A stretch of 64,000 nucleotides of DNA from Pirellulales bacterium (GTDB lineage: Bacteria; Planctomycetota; Planctomycetia; Pirellulales; Lacipirellulaceae): the NCBI GenBank assembly GCA_028279215.1, contig JANQOF010000049.1:1-64000 (forward strand). The letters run 5' to 3'. The stretch's first letter is position 1. Every line of letters begins with the position of its first letter. A model generated the notes under the pieces. The model had not been told where the DNA came from and searched no databases. It saw only the letters and a program-made list of their open reading frames with translations. The position numbers were made by a program, and so were the translations under genes. This document shows, piece after piece, positions 38,272 to 46,362 of this stretch.

Positions 38272-38811
38272 CTAAGCGTCCGCACTCAGCGGAGTGGTTG
38301 TTAGCGGCACAGGCGCGGTGTGGATTTCGACCTCGTCGCCGCGCACGCGGACGTGGTATCTATCGAGTGGCTCGGGTGGCGGCCCGGCGGCGACCGTCCC
38401 ATCCTTGTAGTAAACACCGCCGTGACAAGGACACATGAACAGATCGGCATCGGCGACCCAGCGAACAGGGCAGCCCAGATGCCGACAGTTGATCGAAAAA
38501 GCGATAAACTCCGTGTCGTCGACTCGGCGAAGCCAGGCAGCCGTTTCCGCCGTGACGCCAGCCCACGGTTCAGGCGAGGGATCTTCAAAGTTGACTAGCA
38601 CAGTCTCACCCGTCTTGAACTTGGCGACTTTTCCCACCGGTCGCCAGTCGGCAGGTCGCTTCTTGAATAGCGGGGAGAGCACGAAGGCCAAGGGAGGTAA
38701 CACCATTAACGCGCCAATGATGCCCGTGAGCCACATCGTCAGGCGCGCCAAAAACGAGCGTCGGTCGGAAGCGTCGCCCTTTTGGCAATTTGTCTCGTTG
38801 GATTCGCTCAT
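38272..38811 (-). CDS. Rieske [2Fe-2S] iron-sulfur protein of the quinol-cytochrome c reductase
   Basis: A 179-aa protein with one N-terminal membrane helix (RLTMWLTGIIGALMVLPPLA) after a basic segment DRRSFLARLT that resembles a Tat signal. The cluster-binding boxes are CRHLGCPVRW and CPCHGGVYY. It accepts electrons from quinol and passes them to haem c, here probably the haem c domain of the fused cytochrome b protein. The ATG overlaps the preceding gene by four bases. Confidence 0.92.
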   Translation of the reverse strand: MSESNETNCQKGDASDRRSFLARLTMWLTGIIGALMVLPPLAFVLSPLFKKRPADWRPVGKVAKFKTGETVLVNFEDPSPEPWAGVTAETAAWLRRVDDTEFIAFSINCRHLGCPVRWVADADLFMCPCHGGVYYKDGTVAAGPPPEPLDRYHVRVRGDEVEIHTAPVPLTTTPLSADA

Positions 38812-39032
38812 CGCTTTGCATCCCACTGGAGAACAATTTCGTCAATCCAATGCTTTAGCGCCCACGCCGCTAGTCCAACGCCCGCAGCCGACATGCACCA
38901 CATCGCCGCGATGTTCAAAGTAAGCGCCATCAGTCCCCAGGCTGTCATCGCGATACCCATTGCCATGGCAATGGGAGCGTAGGTTGGCCGAGGAACCGAA
39001 TCGGTTGGCTTTTCTGGATGATCGGCTGGCAT
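38808..39032 (-). CDS. Small membrane protein of the respiratory cluster (oxidase subunit IV-like place)
   Basis: A 74-aa protein with two membrane helices (about 20-40 and 42-60) and polar ends. It sits between ctaG and the Rieske gene and overlaps the latter by ATGA. Sequence does not let me assign it to a named family, but its size and position fit the small subunit IV of caa3-type oxidases. Its start lies 2 bp after the ctaG stop. Confidence 0.6.
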   Translation of the reverse strand: MPADHPEKPTDSVPRPTYAPIAMAMGIAMTAWGLMALTLNIAAMWCMSAAGVGLAAWALKHWIDEIVLQWDAKR

Positions 39033-39034
39033 GC

Positions 39035-39847
39035 TTACGCCCCACTTGGTGTACTTGAACCGGTTGCGTAGGTAGGGGCCGCGTCGATCGACGAATACCA
39101 GCGGCCTAGCAAACTAATGATTGCGCAGGTGTACAAGATGCAAGGGGGAACCCACATGATCAACCCGCCCACATGTTGATCGATGCCGGGCGTGAAGCCC
39201 GCAGAATACAGCGACGTCAGAATGCCTAGCCGATCGACTGGGTTGGCAAAGACGGGGCATACCGAAAGAGGTGCAAATGTGATGTAGATGCCGAGCAAAG
39301 TGCAACCCAGACAAGCGGAAAACAGATAAGTCATACCACTTAACGGTGGCAGGCGATAGCGATCGCAGGGCGCGTAAATGGGCCACCAGAACGCCAGGCC
39401 AGCGGCAACGAGCGACACATCTCGCACTACACCTAATCCTGTGTGCTGCGTCGCCGCGCTACAAAGCCACGGCACATGCCAAAACCACATGGCTCCGACC
39501 CCACCCGTCCAACCGAGCATCGGCACCGCCAGCCATTTGCCAAGTTGATTGACGGGGCCCTTTTGAAACCATCGTTCGGCGGTTTCCCTCGGTAGGCTTA
39601 GCACGATGCACGCCGGAACCACCAGTAGCAATAGTAGGTGTTGCACCATGTGGGCGCTGAACAAGTAGCCACCGGCAAGCACTCCTATGGGGGAGACGAA
39701 AGCCATGGCCAGCACAAACAAGCCGACCAGGCAAGCGACCCACTGTAGGTGGCTGCCTCCTCGCACAAAGCGCACGTATAGCAGCAACAGTATTGTGACT
39801 AGCACCCAAACGGGCGACATCCAGGACCAGAGATTACTATCAATCAC
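39035..39847 (-). CDS. ctaG: CtaG-type cytochrome c oxidase assembly protein
   Basis: A 270-aa protein with about seven membrane helices of the caa3_CtaG family. The GTG start at 39847 overlaps the ctaD-ctaE stop as GTGA. HMVQHLLLLLVVPA and the C-terminal GGLIMWVPPCILYTCAIISL are family lines; His residues of the first motif are probable copper ligands. It should help copper insertion into the oxidase encoded just upstream. Neighbour genes are translationally coupled on both sides. Confidence 0.85.
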   Translation of the reverse strand: MIDSNLWSWMSPVWVLVTILLLLYVRFVRGGSHLQWVACLVGLFVLAMAFVSPIGVLAGGYLFSAHMVQHLLLLLVVPACIVLSLPRETAERWFQKGPVNQLGKWLAVPMLGWTGGVGAMWFWHVPWLCSAATQHTGLGVVRDVSLVAAGLAFWWPIYAPCDRYRLPPLSGMTYLFSACLGCTLLGIYITFAPLSVCPVFANPVDRLGILTSLYSAGFTPGIDQHVGGLIMWVPPCILYTCAIISLLGRWYSSIDAAPTYATGSSTPSGA

Positions 39848-42072
39848 GACTGGTAGACCCTCAGGTAGATAGTGGCAAAAACGACAATCCACACAACATC
39901 GACGAAGTGCCAGTAGATGCCGATTGCTCCAAATGGTTTTGACTGGGCTTGGGTGACACGTTGCTTTCGGCCAAGCGCGAACATGATCGCCAAGGCAACG
40001 AGTCCGCCGGTTACGTGCAGCCCGTGGAACCCGGTCACCGTGAAGAACGTAGATGCGAACAAGTTGGTATCAATCGCCACGCCGCTGGTGAGCAAGTCGG
40101 TGTACTCCCAAGCCTGTCCAGCAAGAAACACGACGCCGAACAGAATCGTGATTCCCAACCAAGTGACAAAGCTCGCCTGTCGTCCAAGTCTCAGGCTTCG
40201 TTCAGCCACCATAAACGTGAGGCTGCTGCTTAGAAGAAATAAAGTGAAGATCCCAGTTCGCTCCACATTCAGCGAATTCACCGCTGACGGGCCGTCGCCG
40301 GTTTGATCGAAATTAAATACGACGTACGCAATGATTAAGAGCGCGAAAAAGATGGCCTCGGAAATCACGAACGCCCAAGCACAAACCCTGGCCCGATCGG
40401 GCCGCCGACCGCGGTCTTCGGGAGTCTTGCTGTGCTTCCAGTCCGCGTGATCGGGATGGGTTTGGTCCCAGACGGGTCGCCGACTCTTGATTTCGGGCAG
40501 GCTCGTGAAGTTCTCCGTCGGCGGCGGAGAAGTCGTCGCCCACTCCAAGGTGAAGGCGTCCCACGGATTGTTTCCGGCCTTCTCGCCATCGATAAGGCTC
40601 TTCACCACATTCCACACCAGTACCAAGGTGCCAAGCACCATGAAGATGACCGAATACGACGAGATGGCGTTGAGTGTCGCCCACCCGGGATTGTCGGCGT
40701 AGGTGAACACCCGCCGAGGCATCCCCATCGCGCCGAGGAAGTGCTGCACCATGAACGTTCCGTTGAAGCCGATCACCCACAACCAGAACTGCCATTTGCC
40801 GAGCCGTTCGTCGAGCATGTGCCCCGTGATTTTGGGAAACCAGTAGTAGATCGCCGCAAACACGGCGAACAGAATTCCACCGATTAGCACGTAGTGAAAA
40901 TGAGCAACCACGAAGTAGGTGTCGGTCATTTGCCAGTCGATCGGCACCGCGGCGAACATAATTCCTGTGAGCCCGCCAATGACGAATTGGATCAAAAAGG
41001 CGATGGCAAAGAGCATCGCGGTGGTGAGTTGAATGGCTCCTCCCCACATGGTTGCGGTCCAGTTGAATATCTTCACACCAGTGGGAAGCGCGATGAGCAT
41101 CGTCATTGCCGAAAAGAAGATGTTGGCACTCGTCCCCAATCCAACCGCGAACATATGGTGTGCCCACACGCCGTAGCTCAACAACAAAATGACGGTCGAC
41201 GAACCGGCCACAAACGCATAGCCGTAGATCGGCTTCCGCGAGAACACGGGAATCACCTCCGAGATCATCGCGAACGCGGGCAACGCGAAGACATAAACCT
41301 CGGGGTGGCCGAATATCCAGAAGAAATGCTGCCACAACAGTGCGGAGCCGCCGCGCACAGGTTCGAAGAACGCCGCTTCGAGCCACCGATCGATACACAA
41401 CAACGCAATTGCCGAGTTGAGCGGAGGAATCGTGATGAGGATCAGCATCGCCTGCATCAACATGATCCACACGAACAGCGGCACGCGTTGTAGGCTCATG
41501 CCAGGAGCGCGCAGGCACAGCACGGTGGCCACGATGTTGATCGCTCCGGCGATTGATCCAATTCCCGCGACTACCAGACCCAAAATCCAATAATCGATCC
41601 CCGTGTCCAGATTGTACGGTTTGGTCGAAAGCGGTGCGTAGGAAAACCAGCCCGCATCGGGCGCCGAGCCAGTTAGGAAACTGAAGTACAGCAGGAACGC
41701 ACCAAACGGAAGCATCCAGAAGCTCATGGCGTTGAGCCGAGGGAACGCGACGTCCTTGGCGCCAATCATCAGCGGCACCAGAAAATTGGAGAAGCCGGTG
41801 AAGATTGGCATGCCCACCAAGAACACCATGGTTGTCCCGTGCATGGTGAACAACTGATTGAAGAACTCGGGCGACAAGAAGGTATTGTTCGGCACCGCGA
41901 GCTGAATCCGCATGAGTACCGCTTCGAGGCCGCCAACCACCAGAAAAAAGATGGCGAAGAGAATATACAGGAGGCCTACACGTTTGTGGTCGACCGTGGT
42001 TACCCAGGAAAGCAGCCCCCAGGAACTCTGGGCGATTGGTGCATCCAGTTGATCGACGGTTTGCGTGCTCAC
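39844..42072 (-). CDS. Cytochrome c oxidase subunits I and III fused (CtaD-CtaE)
   Basis: A 742-aa membrane protein. Residues 1 to about 545 are subunit I: DHKRVGLLYILFA, haem-a ligand region FTMHGTTMVFLV, and the A-type motif FGHPEVYVFALPAFAM with the proton-channel Glu, then HHMFAVG and HFHYVLIGG. After a charged linker (about 525-560) the sequence turns into subunit III: AWAFVISEAIFFALLIIAY, FFTVTGFHGLHVTGG and AIGIYWHFVDVVWIVVF. Such fusions are known in several bacteria. It overlaps ctaC (ATGA) at its 5' end. Confidence 0.93.
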   Translation of the reverse strand: MSTQTVDQLDAPIAQSSWGLLSWVTTVDHKRVGLLYILFAIFFLVVGGLEAVLMRIQLAVPNNTFLSPEFFNQLFTMHGTTMVFLVGMPIFTGFSNFLVPLMIGAKDVAFPRLNAMSFWMLPFGAFLLYFSFLTGSAPDAGWFSYAPLSTKPYNLDTGIDYWILGLVVAGIGSIAGAINIVATVLCLRAPGMSLQRVPLFVWIMLMQAMLILITIPPLNSAIALLCIDRWLEAAFFEPVRGGSALLWQHFFWIFGHPEVYVFALPAFAMISEVIPVFSRKPIYGYAFVAGSSTVILLLSYGVWAHHMFAVGLGTSANIFFSAMTMLIALPTGVKIFNWTATMWGGAIQLTTAMLFAIAFLIQFVIGGLTGIMFAAVPIDWQMTDTYFVVAHFHYVLIGGILFAVFAAIYYWFPKITGHMLDERLGKWQFWLWVIGFNGTFMVQHFLGAMGMPRRVFTYADNPGWATLNAISSYSVIFMVLGTLVLVWNVVKSLIDGEKAGNNPWDAFTLEWATTSPPPTENFTSLPEIKSRRPVWDQTHPDHADWKHSKTPEDRGRRPDRARVCAWAFVISEAIFFALLIIAYVVFNFDQTGDGPSAVNSLNVERTGIFTLFLLSSSLTFMVAERSLRLGRQASFVTWLGITILFGVVFLAGQAWEYTDLLTSGVAIDTNLFASTFFTVTGFHGLHVTGGLVALAIMFALGRKQRVTQAQSKPFGAIGIYWHFVDVVWIVVFATIYLRVYQS

Positions 42073-43010
42073 TCGAGAGACTCCAGGTAAGCGACCAGTT
42101 GGTCCACCTGTCGATCGTTGAAATTGAAGTCGGGCATTTTACTGCCCGGCTTGATCGCTTGTGGGTTCTTCATCCACAGCTTCAAGTTGGCGGTCGAATT
42201 CTCGAGCACCCCGCCGCCAATTTCCTTGCGGGAGGCGATGTGTGTGAGGTCGGGGCCGATGGTCGCCTCGGCTTCAGTGCCCTCGATGGTGTGGCAGTTG
42301 ACGCACGTGTGGGCAAAGAACAACTGTTTGCCAGCCAACGCGTCGGCCCGCACGGGGTCGGCAGCGGCCTTCTTGGCGTTGGTTTCCCATTTGCTGTACT
42401 CGTCGCTCTCTAGAGCGTAAACCTTGAAGTTCATCCAAGCGTGTTGCGTTCCGCAAAACTCCGCGCACCGCCCTTGGTACGTGCCCGGCTTGTTGGCCTC
42501 GAGCCAGATGTAGTTGTCGTGGCCCGGTATCACGTCCATCTTCCTGGCCAATTGCGGAACCCAGAAGCAATGGATGACGTCGGCCGACTGAAGCTTAACC
42601 CGTAGCCGTTTGCCGACTGGGATGTAGATTTCGTTGGCCGCCACGATGCCGGAGTCGTCGTGCTGTACCTCCCACCACCACTGATGTCCGGTGACGGTGA
42701 TGTTGGGTTCACCCGCTTCGGCTTCCGACAGGTGCACCTTAGGTACGGCGTTAATGGTTAGCACAAGCTTCGCGCTGATGGCGGTGATCCAGATGACGAC
42801 AATCGTCGGACCGACCAGCCAGAATATCTCGGACTTGTGGCTGCCGAAATCTTGTTCCGGCAGCGTTGCTTTCGCTCTCCCTCGCCATATGGCGATGATG
42901 ACTAGCAAAGATACGATTGCAAGAATTACCCCGCTGATGACCAGCACGATCACGAAAAGATCGTAGATTGCCTGGGCTTGTGGTGATTCTGGTTGGAACA
43001 CCGGAAACAT
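42069..43010 (-). CDS. ctaC: Cytochrome c oxidase subunit II with C-terminal cytochrome c (caa3 type)
   Basis: A 313-aa protein. Two membrane helices (about 15-40 and 55-80) precede the CuA domain with GHQWWWEVQHDD and CAEFCGTQHAWM, which includes both CuA Cys, the His and the Met/Glu ligands. The C-terminus adds a haem c domain with CVNCHTIEGTEAEATIGPDL. Haem c linked to subunit II defines caa3-type oxidases, in which the domain donates electrons to CuA. No lipobox is obvious. It opens the oxidase operon. Confidence 0.92.
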   Translation of the reverse strand: MFPVFQPESPQAQAIYDLFVIVLVISGVILAIVSLLVIIAIWRGRAKATLPEQDFGSHKSEIFWLVGPTIVVIWITAISAKLVLTINAVPKVHLSEAEAGEPNITVTGHQWWWEVQHDDSGIVAANEIYIPVGKRLRVKLQSADVIHCFWVPQLARKMDVIPGHDNYIWLEANKPGTYQGRCAEFCGTQHAWMNFKVYALESDEYSKWETNAKKAAADPVRADALAGKQLFFAHTCVNCHTIEGTEAEATIGPDLTHIASRKEIGGGVLENSTANLKLWMKNPQAIKPGSKMPDFNFNDRQVDQLVAYLESLE

Positions 43011-43050
43011 GGCTAACCACGCAATTCAATTCTACCGAAAACCGCCCGGC

Positions 43051-43203
43051 TTACCGCCCCGACTGCATCATCCGCATTACAAACGTGAGTACCAACGTTA
43101 ACAGCAAGCTGCCAATGATTGAGATGTGAAGGTGAAAGAAAAAATTCAGCGCTACAAGCAGCGCGACGAACACACCTAGTTGAACCAATAGACTGTTGCT
43201 CAT
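43051..43203 (-). CDS. 50-aa membrane protein in front of ctaC
   Basis: A short frame encoding MSNSLLVQLGVFVALLVALN, then FFFHLHISIIGSLLLTLVL, then TFVMRMMQSGR. It is nearly all hydrophobic with one or two membrane helices and a basic C-terminus. It lies 24 bp after the HPPD-like gene and 40 bp before ctaC in the same direction, so it is probably part of the oxidase operon. The ribosome site is weak (AGGCGA). I cannot name its family. Confidence 0.55.
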   Translation of the reverse strand: MSNSLLVQLGVFVALLVALNFFFHLHISIIGSLLLTLVLTFVMRMMQSGR

Positions 43204-43227
43204 TCGCCTAAAACACCGTACCGCGGC

Positions 43228-44475
43228 CTAATCAAACACATGCCCATGCACGTAGCGTTCGTCTTTTCCTGCTGCTTCGGTTAACGAGGCGACGTTCTGC
43301 TTCGTGAAAAAGCCCTTGAATTTGTGGCATCGCTCGACGTACTCCGTGATCAGCAGGGAGTACTTCGAGTGCTTGGAAAAAATCTGCTTAAGATCGGGGT
43401 CGTCTTTGCACTCGCCGACGATGTGGGCCAAGAATGGCACGCCCATCGTTGCAAGTTTACCAACGACGTAGTCGACGTTCTTCACGCCACTCGGATGATC
43501 GCCGTCGATCACCTCGTAAGCCATGTGGTGCATTCGGCGCCCGTAGTTTCTTACAAAGTTCTCCGTCGGCATCGGCAGCTTCTCAAACGAGTTAACAAAC
43601 GACGGTGTGTTGTTGGCGGTGAAAACTTTTGCCGGCGACTCTTTGTCGTCGTCAACCGTGTGGTTTCTGTTCACGTTTGTCGACGAGTTCATCGCTTGAA
43701 TGTTGTAGGCGCCCCAAAAGTAGTAGTTTGATAGTGTCAAGAATTCGAGAATGGCGTCTTCACGCTCGCCGGCGAGAATTCTCGTTGCCATATGGTCGAT
43801 GCCGGTCAACAAGTCATGAATGCCGGCTTCTTGTCCAGCCTCCGCCTGCGTGTCGAGTTTGGCGAGCTGTTCGTCGCTAAGAGTGAATGAAGTGCCAAGC
43901 TGTAGCGACTCGTACTCGTCGAGATCCGACTCCGTGTAGCCAACCCGGTTGTAGGTGAAGTCCGATGGCGTCGTGAACTTGAACGCATCCAGCGTGTAAA
44001 GCGGGTTTTCGGTGTCGCCCGGATACTCGAACCGTATGTTGTGCGACTCAAGCGTCTTGCAGGTTTCTGTCAAATCACTCGTGCGGTAAATCTCGCCGAT
44101 GTAGCGGGCGTTGGGTTTTGGCCGCGCCAGCGGGTACATCATATTCAGTCGGCGAACATCGTCCTCGAAGTTCTCGTCCAACGGCTCAATGACAAACAGC
44201 CGGGGGAATCGGGCTTCCGACATCAATACGTAGATGTTGTGCGTTGGGCTGCGAAACGCCGCGGCAAAGCGATACGGCGACATGAGATAGAGCTCTTCCA
44301 GGTACACCAAGGCGTCACCTGTATCGACCTGAATAACGACTCCGCGCATTTTTCCTAGCAACTCGGCCAGCCCGCTGCTTAGGCGACGCTCGTAGACCTT
44401 AACCCGGTACTCTTCAAAGAACTCAGAGTTCTTCTTGTCGCCAACGTGCTGGTAAGTCAGGAGATCGAAGCCCAT
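43228..44475 (-). CDS. HPPD-like VOC-fold dioxygenase family protein
   Basis: A 415-aa protein. The C-terminal half resembles 4-hydroxyphenylpyruvate dioxygenase: first metal His in GIDHMATRILAGEREDAI, second in RRMHHMAYEVIDG and the Glu in LLITEYVERCHKFKGFFTKQ. The N-terminal domain (about 1-200) is poorly conserved and rich in Tyr/Phe/Arg. HPPDs are about 360 aa, so this one has an extra 50 residues. The metal triad is intact, so an iron-dependent oxygenase is likely, but the substrate is not evident and tyrosine catabolism genes are absent nearby. It stands at the head of the oxidase cluster. Confidence 0.65.
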   Translation of the reverse strand: MGFDLLTYQHVGDKKNSEFFEEYRVKVYERRLSSGLAELLGKMRGVVIQVDTGDALVYLEELYLMSPYRFAAAFRSPTHNIYVLMSEARFPRLFVIEPLDENFEDDVRRLNMMYPLARPKPNARYIGEIYRTSDLTETCKTLESHNIRFEYPGDTENPLYTLDAFKFTTPSDFTYNRVGYTESDLDEYESLQLGTSFTLSDEQLAKLDTQAEAGQEAGIHDLLTGIDHMATRILAGEREDAILEFLTLSNYYFWGAYNIQAMNSSTNVNRNHTVDDDKESPAKVFTANNTPSFVNSFEKLPMPTENFVRNYGRRMHHMAYEVIDGDHPSGVKNVDYVVGKLATMGVPFLAHIVGECKDDPDLKQIFSKHSKYSLLITEYVERCHKFKGFFTKQNVASLTEAAGKDERYVHGHVFD

Positions 44476-44659
44476 GGGAGTGACTCACTATGAGATGGTT
44501 GACGTAAATACAGCAACAAAGCGGGCGGGCGGCGCTACGGCGATAGATGCATCCCCCGACTAGGCCTTCCGCCGCTGGTTGAAGATAAGCTTATGAAGAT
44601 GAGAGGTCAACACTTTGCCGGTGAGTAAACGACTTGTTGGAACTCGTGAATCGGCGAGG

Positions 44660-46270
44660 CTACTTGGTTAGATCAATCTGGGCGACGAATGTGTCGGGCG
44701 ACGCCGCGTCCCAGCAGCGGCGATAGATCGGATTGTCAGTTCCGTTCAACAATTCGCCTTCGTCCAAGAAATCGTAGGCTTGTTCGTAGGTCACAATCTT
44801 CGATGGGCCCACACGTTTACAAATGTGAGCGGGTAGGAATTCTTGTGGGTGGTCGAGGCCGGCTGCGGCAACGATCTCGGCCAAGGTTTCCATCAGGTTC
44901 GCGTGGAAGTGGAAAGCGCGTTGGCTCTTGTCGCCGACGTCCAGCGCCCGCTGCAGAAGGTGATCCTGTGTGGCCACGCCGACGGGGCACTTGTTTGTAT
45001 GGCACGACTGCGCCTGAATGCATCCGACCGCCATCATGAATCCACGTGCCACGTTGCACCAGTCGGCTCCCAAGGCCATATTTCGCGCAATGTGAAACGC
45101 GGACGATACCTTCCCGGAGCAAGCGATGCGTATCCGATCGCGTAGTCCACATCCAACCAGCGCGTTGTGGACGAAAATAAGCCCCTCGCGTAACGGCGTG
45201 CCCAATCGATCAGAGAACTCAGGGGGGGCGGCGCCGGTGCCTCCTTCGGCCCCGTCGACGGTCACAAAGTCGGCCAGGATTCCCGTCGACTTCATTGCTT
45301 TGCAGATGGCCAAGAACTCGTGCGGCCGTCCGACGCACAACTTGAATCCTACTGGTTTGCCACCTGATAGTTTCCGAAGCGTCTCGATGTATTGGCACAT
45401 CTCGGTGGGTGTATGGAACGCACTATGTCCGGGGGGCGAAATGCAATCCCGGCCAACCGGCACCCGACGGGTGTTGGCTATTTCTCGCGTTACCTTGGCG
45501 GCCGGCAGTACTCCGCCATGTCCCGGCTTGGCGCCCTGGGAGACTTTGATTTCGATCATTCGTACCGAGTCAATTTGTGCCTGCTCGGCGAACATCTCTT
45601 CATTGAACGTGCCATCGTCGTTTCGGCAGCCAAAGTAGCCAGTGCCAATCTGCCACACCAAATCGCCGCCGAACTCTTTGTGGTAGGAGCTTAGCCCACC
45701 CTCACCAGTTGTGTGGTAGAATCGGCCCAGCTTCGCGCCCTTGTTCAGCGCCCGTATTGCATTGGGGCTGATCGCTCCGAAGCTCATGGCGGAAATGTTG
45801 ATTAGCGAGCAAGAGTAGGGATGGGTACAGTCGGGGCCACCTACGTCGACTCGGAAGCCATCCTCGTTCTTGGGGTGGGGAGAGATAGAATGTGTCAGCC
45901 ATTCGTAGTCGTCGGAGTAAACGTCGAATTCTGTGCCAAAGGGCTGCAATCCGGAGATGTCTTTTGCCCGTTCGTAAATCAACGTACGTTGAACACGGCT
46001 GTAGGGCCGGCCATCGGTGTCGCTCTCGATGAAGTACTGATGCCACTCGGGGCGAATTGCCTCCTGCAAGAATCGGAGCCGTCCCAATATCGGAAAATTG
46101 CGACAGATGCTGTGTCGCTCCTGCACCAGATCCCACACGGCAAGCACCAGCAATGGCCCAAACAGCAGCAGTCCCCAAAAGAAGTAGCCAGATATCCAAA
46201 CACCGAGCGCTGCGAAGAGTATGGTCAATAGCAGCACCAAAAAGCAGATGAAGAACGCGGCAACTTGCAT
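44660..46270 (-). CDS. Membrane-anchored FMN-binding glutamate-synthase-like protein
   Basis: A 536-aa protein. Two N-terminal membrane helices (about 3-25 and 27-48) are followed by the central and FMN domains of glutamate synthase (about 75-520): GEGGLSSYHKEFGGDLVWQI, GAKPGHGGVLPAAKVT, and the iron-sulfur motif CIQAQSCHTNKCPVGVATQD. The glutaminase domain is missing, as in the GltB-like FMN protein family of many bacteria. Its biological substrate is not established. It stands alone, divergent from the acyl-CoA synthetase gene. Confidence 0.88.
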   Translation of the reverse strand: MQVAAFFICFLVLLLTILFAALGVWISGYFFWGLLLFGPLLVLAVWDLVQERHSICRNFPILGRLRFLQEAIRPEWHQYFIESDTDGRPYSRVQRTLIYERAKDISGLQPFGTEFDVYSDDYEWLTHSISPHPKNEDGFRVDVGGPDCTHPYSCSLINISAMSFGAISPNAIRALNKGAKLGRFYHTTGEGGLSSYHKEFGGDLVWQIGTGYFGCRNDDGTFNEEMFAEQAQIDSVRMIEIKVSQGAKPGHGGVLPAAKVTREIANTRRVPVGRDCISPPGHSAFHTPTEMCQYIETLRKLSGGKPVGFKLCVGRPHEFLAICKAMKSTGILADFVTVDGAEGGTGAAPPEFSDRLGTPLREGLIFVHNALVGCGLRDRIRIACSGKVSSAFHIARNMALGADWCNVARGFMMAVGCIQAQSCHTNKCPVGVATQDHLLQRALDVGDKSQRAFHFHANLMETLAEIVAAAGLDHPQEFLPAHICKRVGPSKIVTYEQAYDFLDEGELLNGTDNPIYRRCWDAASPDTFVAQIDLTK

Positions 46271-46362
46271 CGGATTCTGGTACCTTCTCGATTGGGGCGG
46301 ACAAGGGTAAACAAGTTATAGGCTCGTTTCAAACAAGGTTCCAGCCTAGCGGAGGACACTCG

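Noticed and set aside
40313..41590. 425-aa frame within ctaD-ctaE, same strand
   Set aside because: Lies in another frame of a gene with conserved membrane helices; the translation is Arg/His-rich and without hydrophobic segments.
44479..44489. Palindrome AGTGACTCACT just before the HPPD-like gene start
   Set aside because: Only 11 bp and placed within the ribosome-binding region; likely chance.
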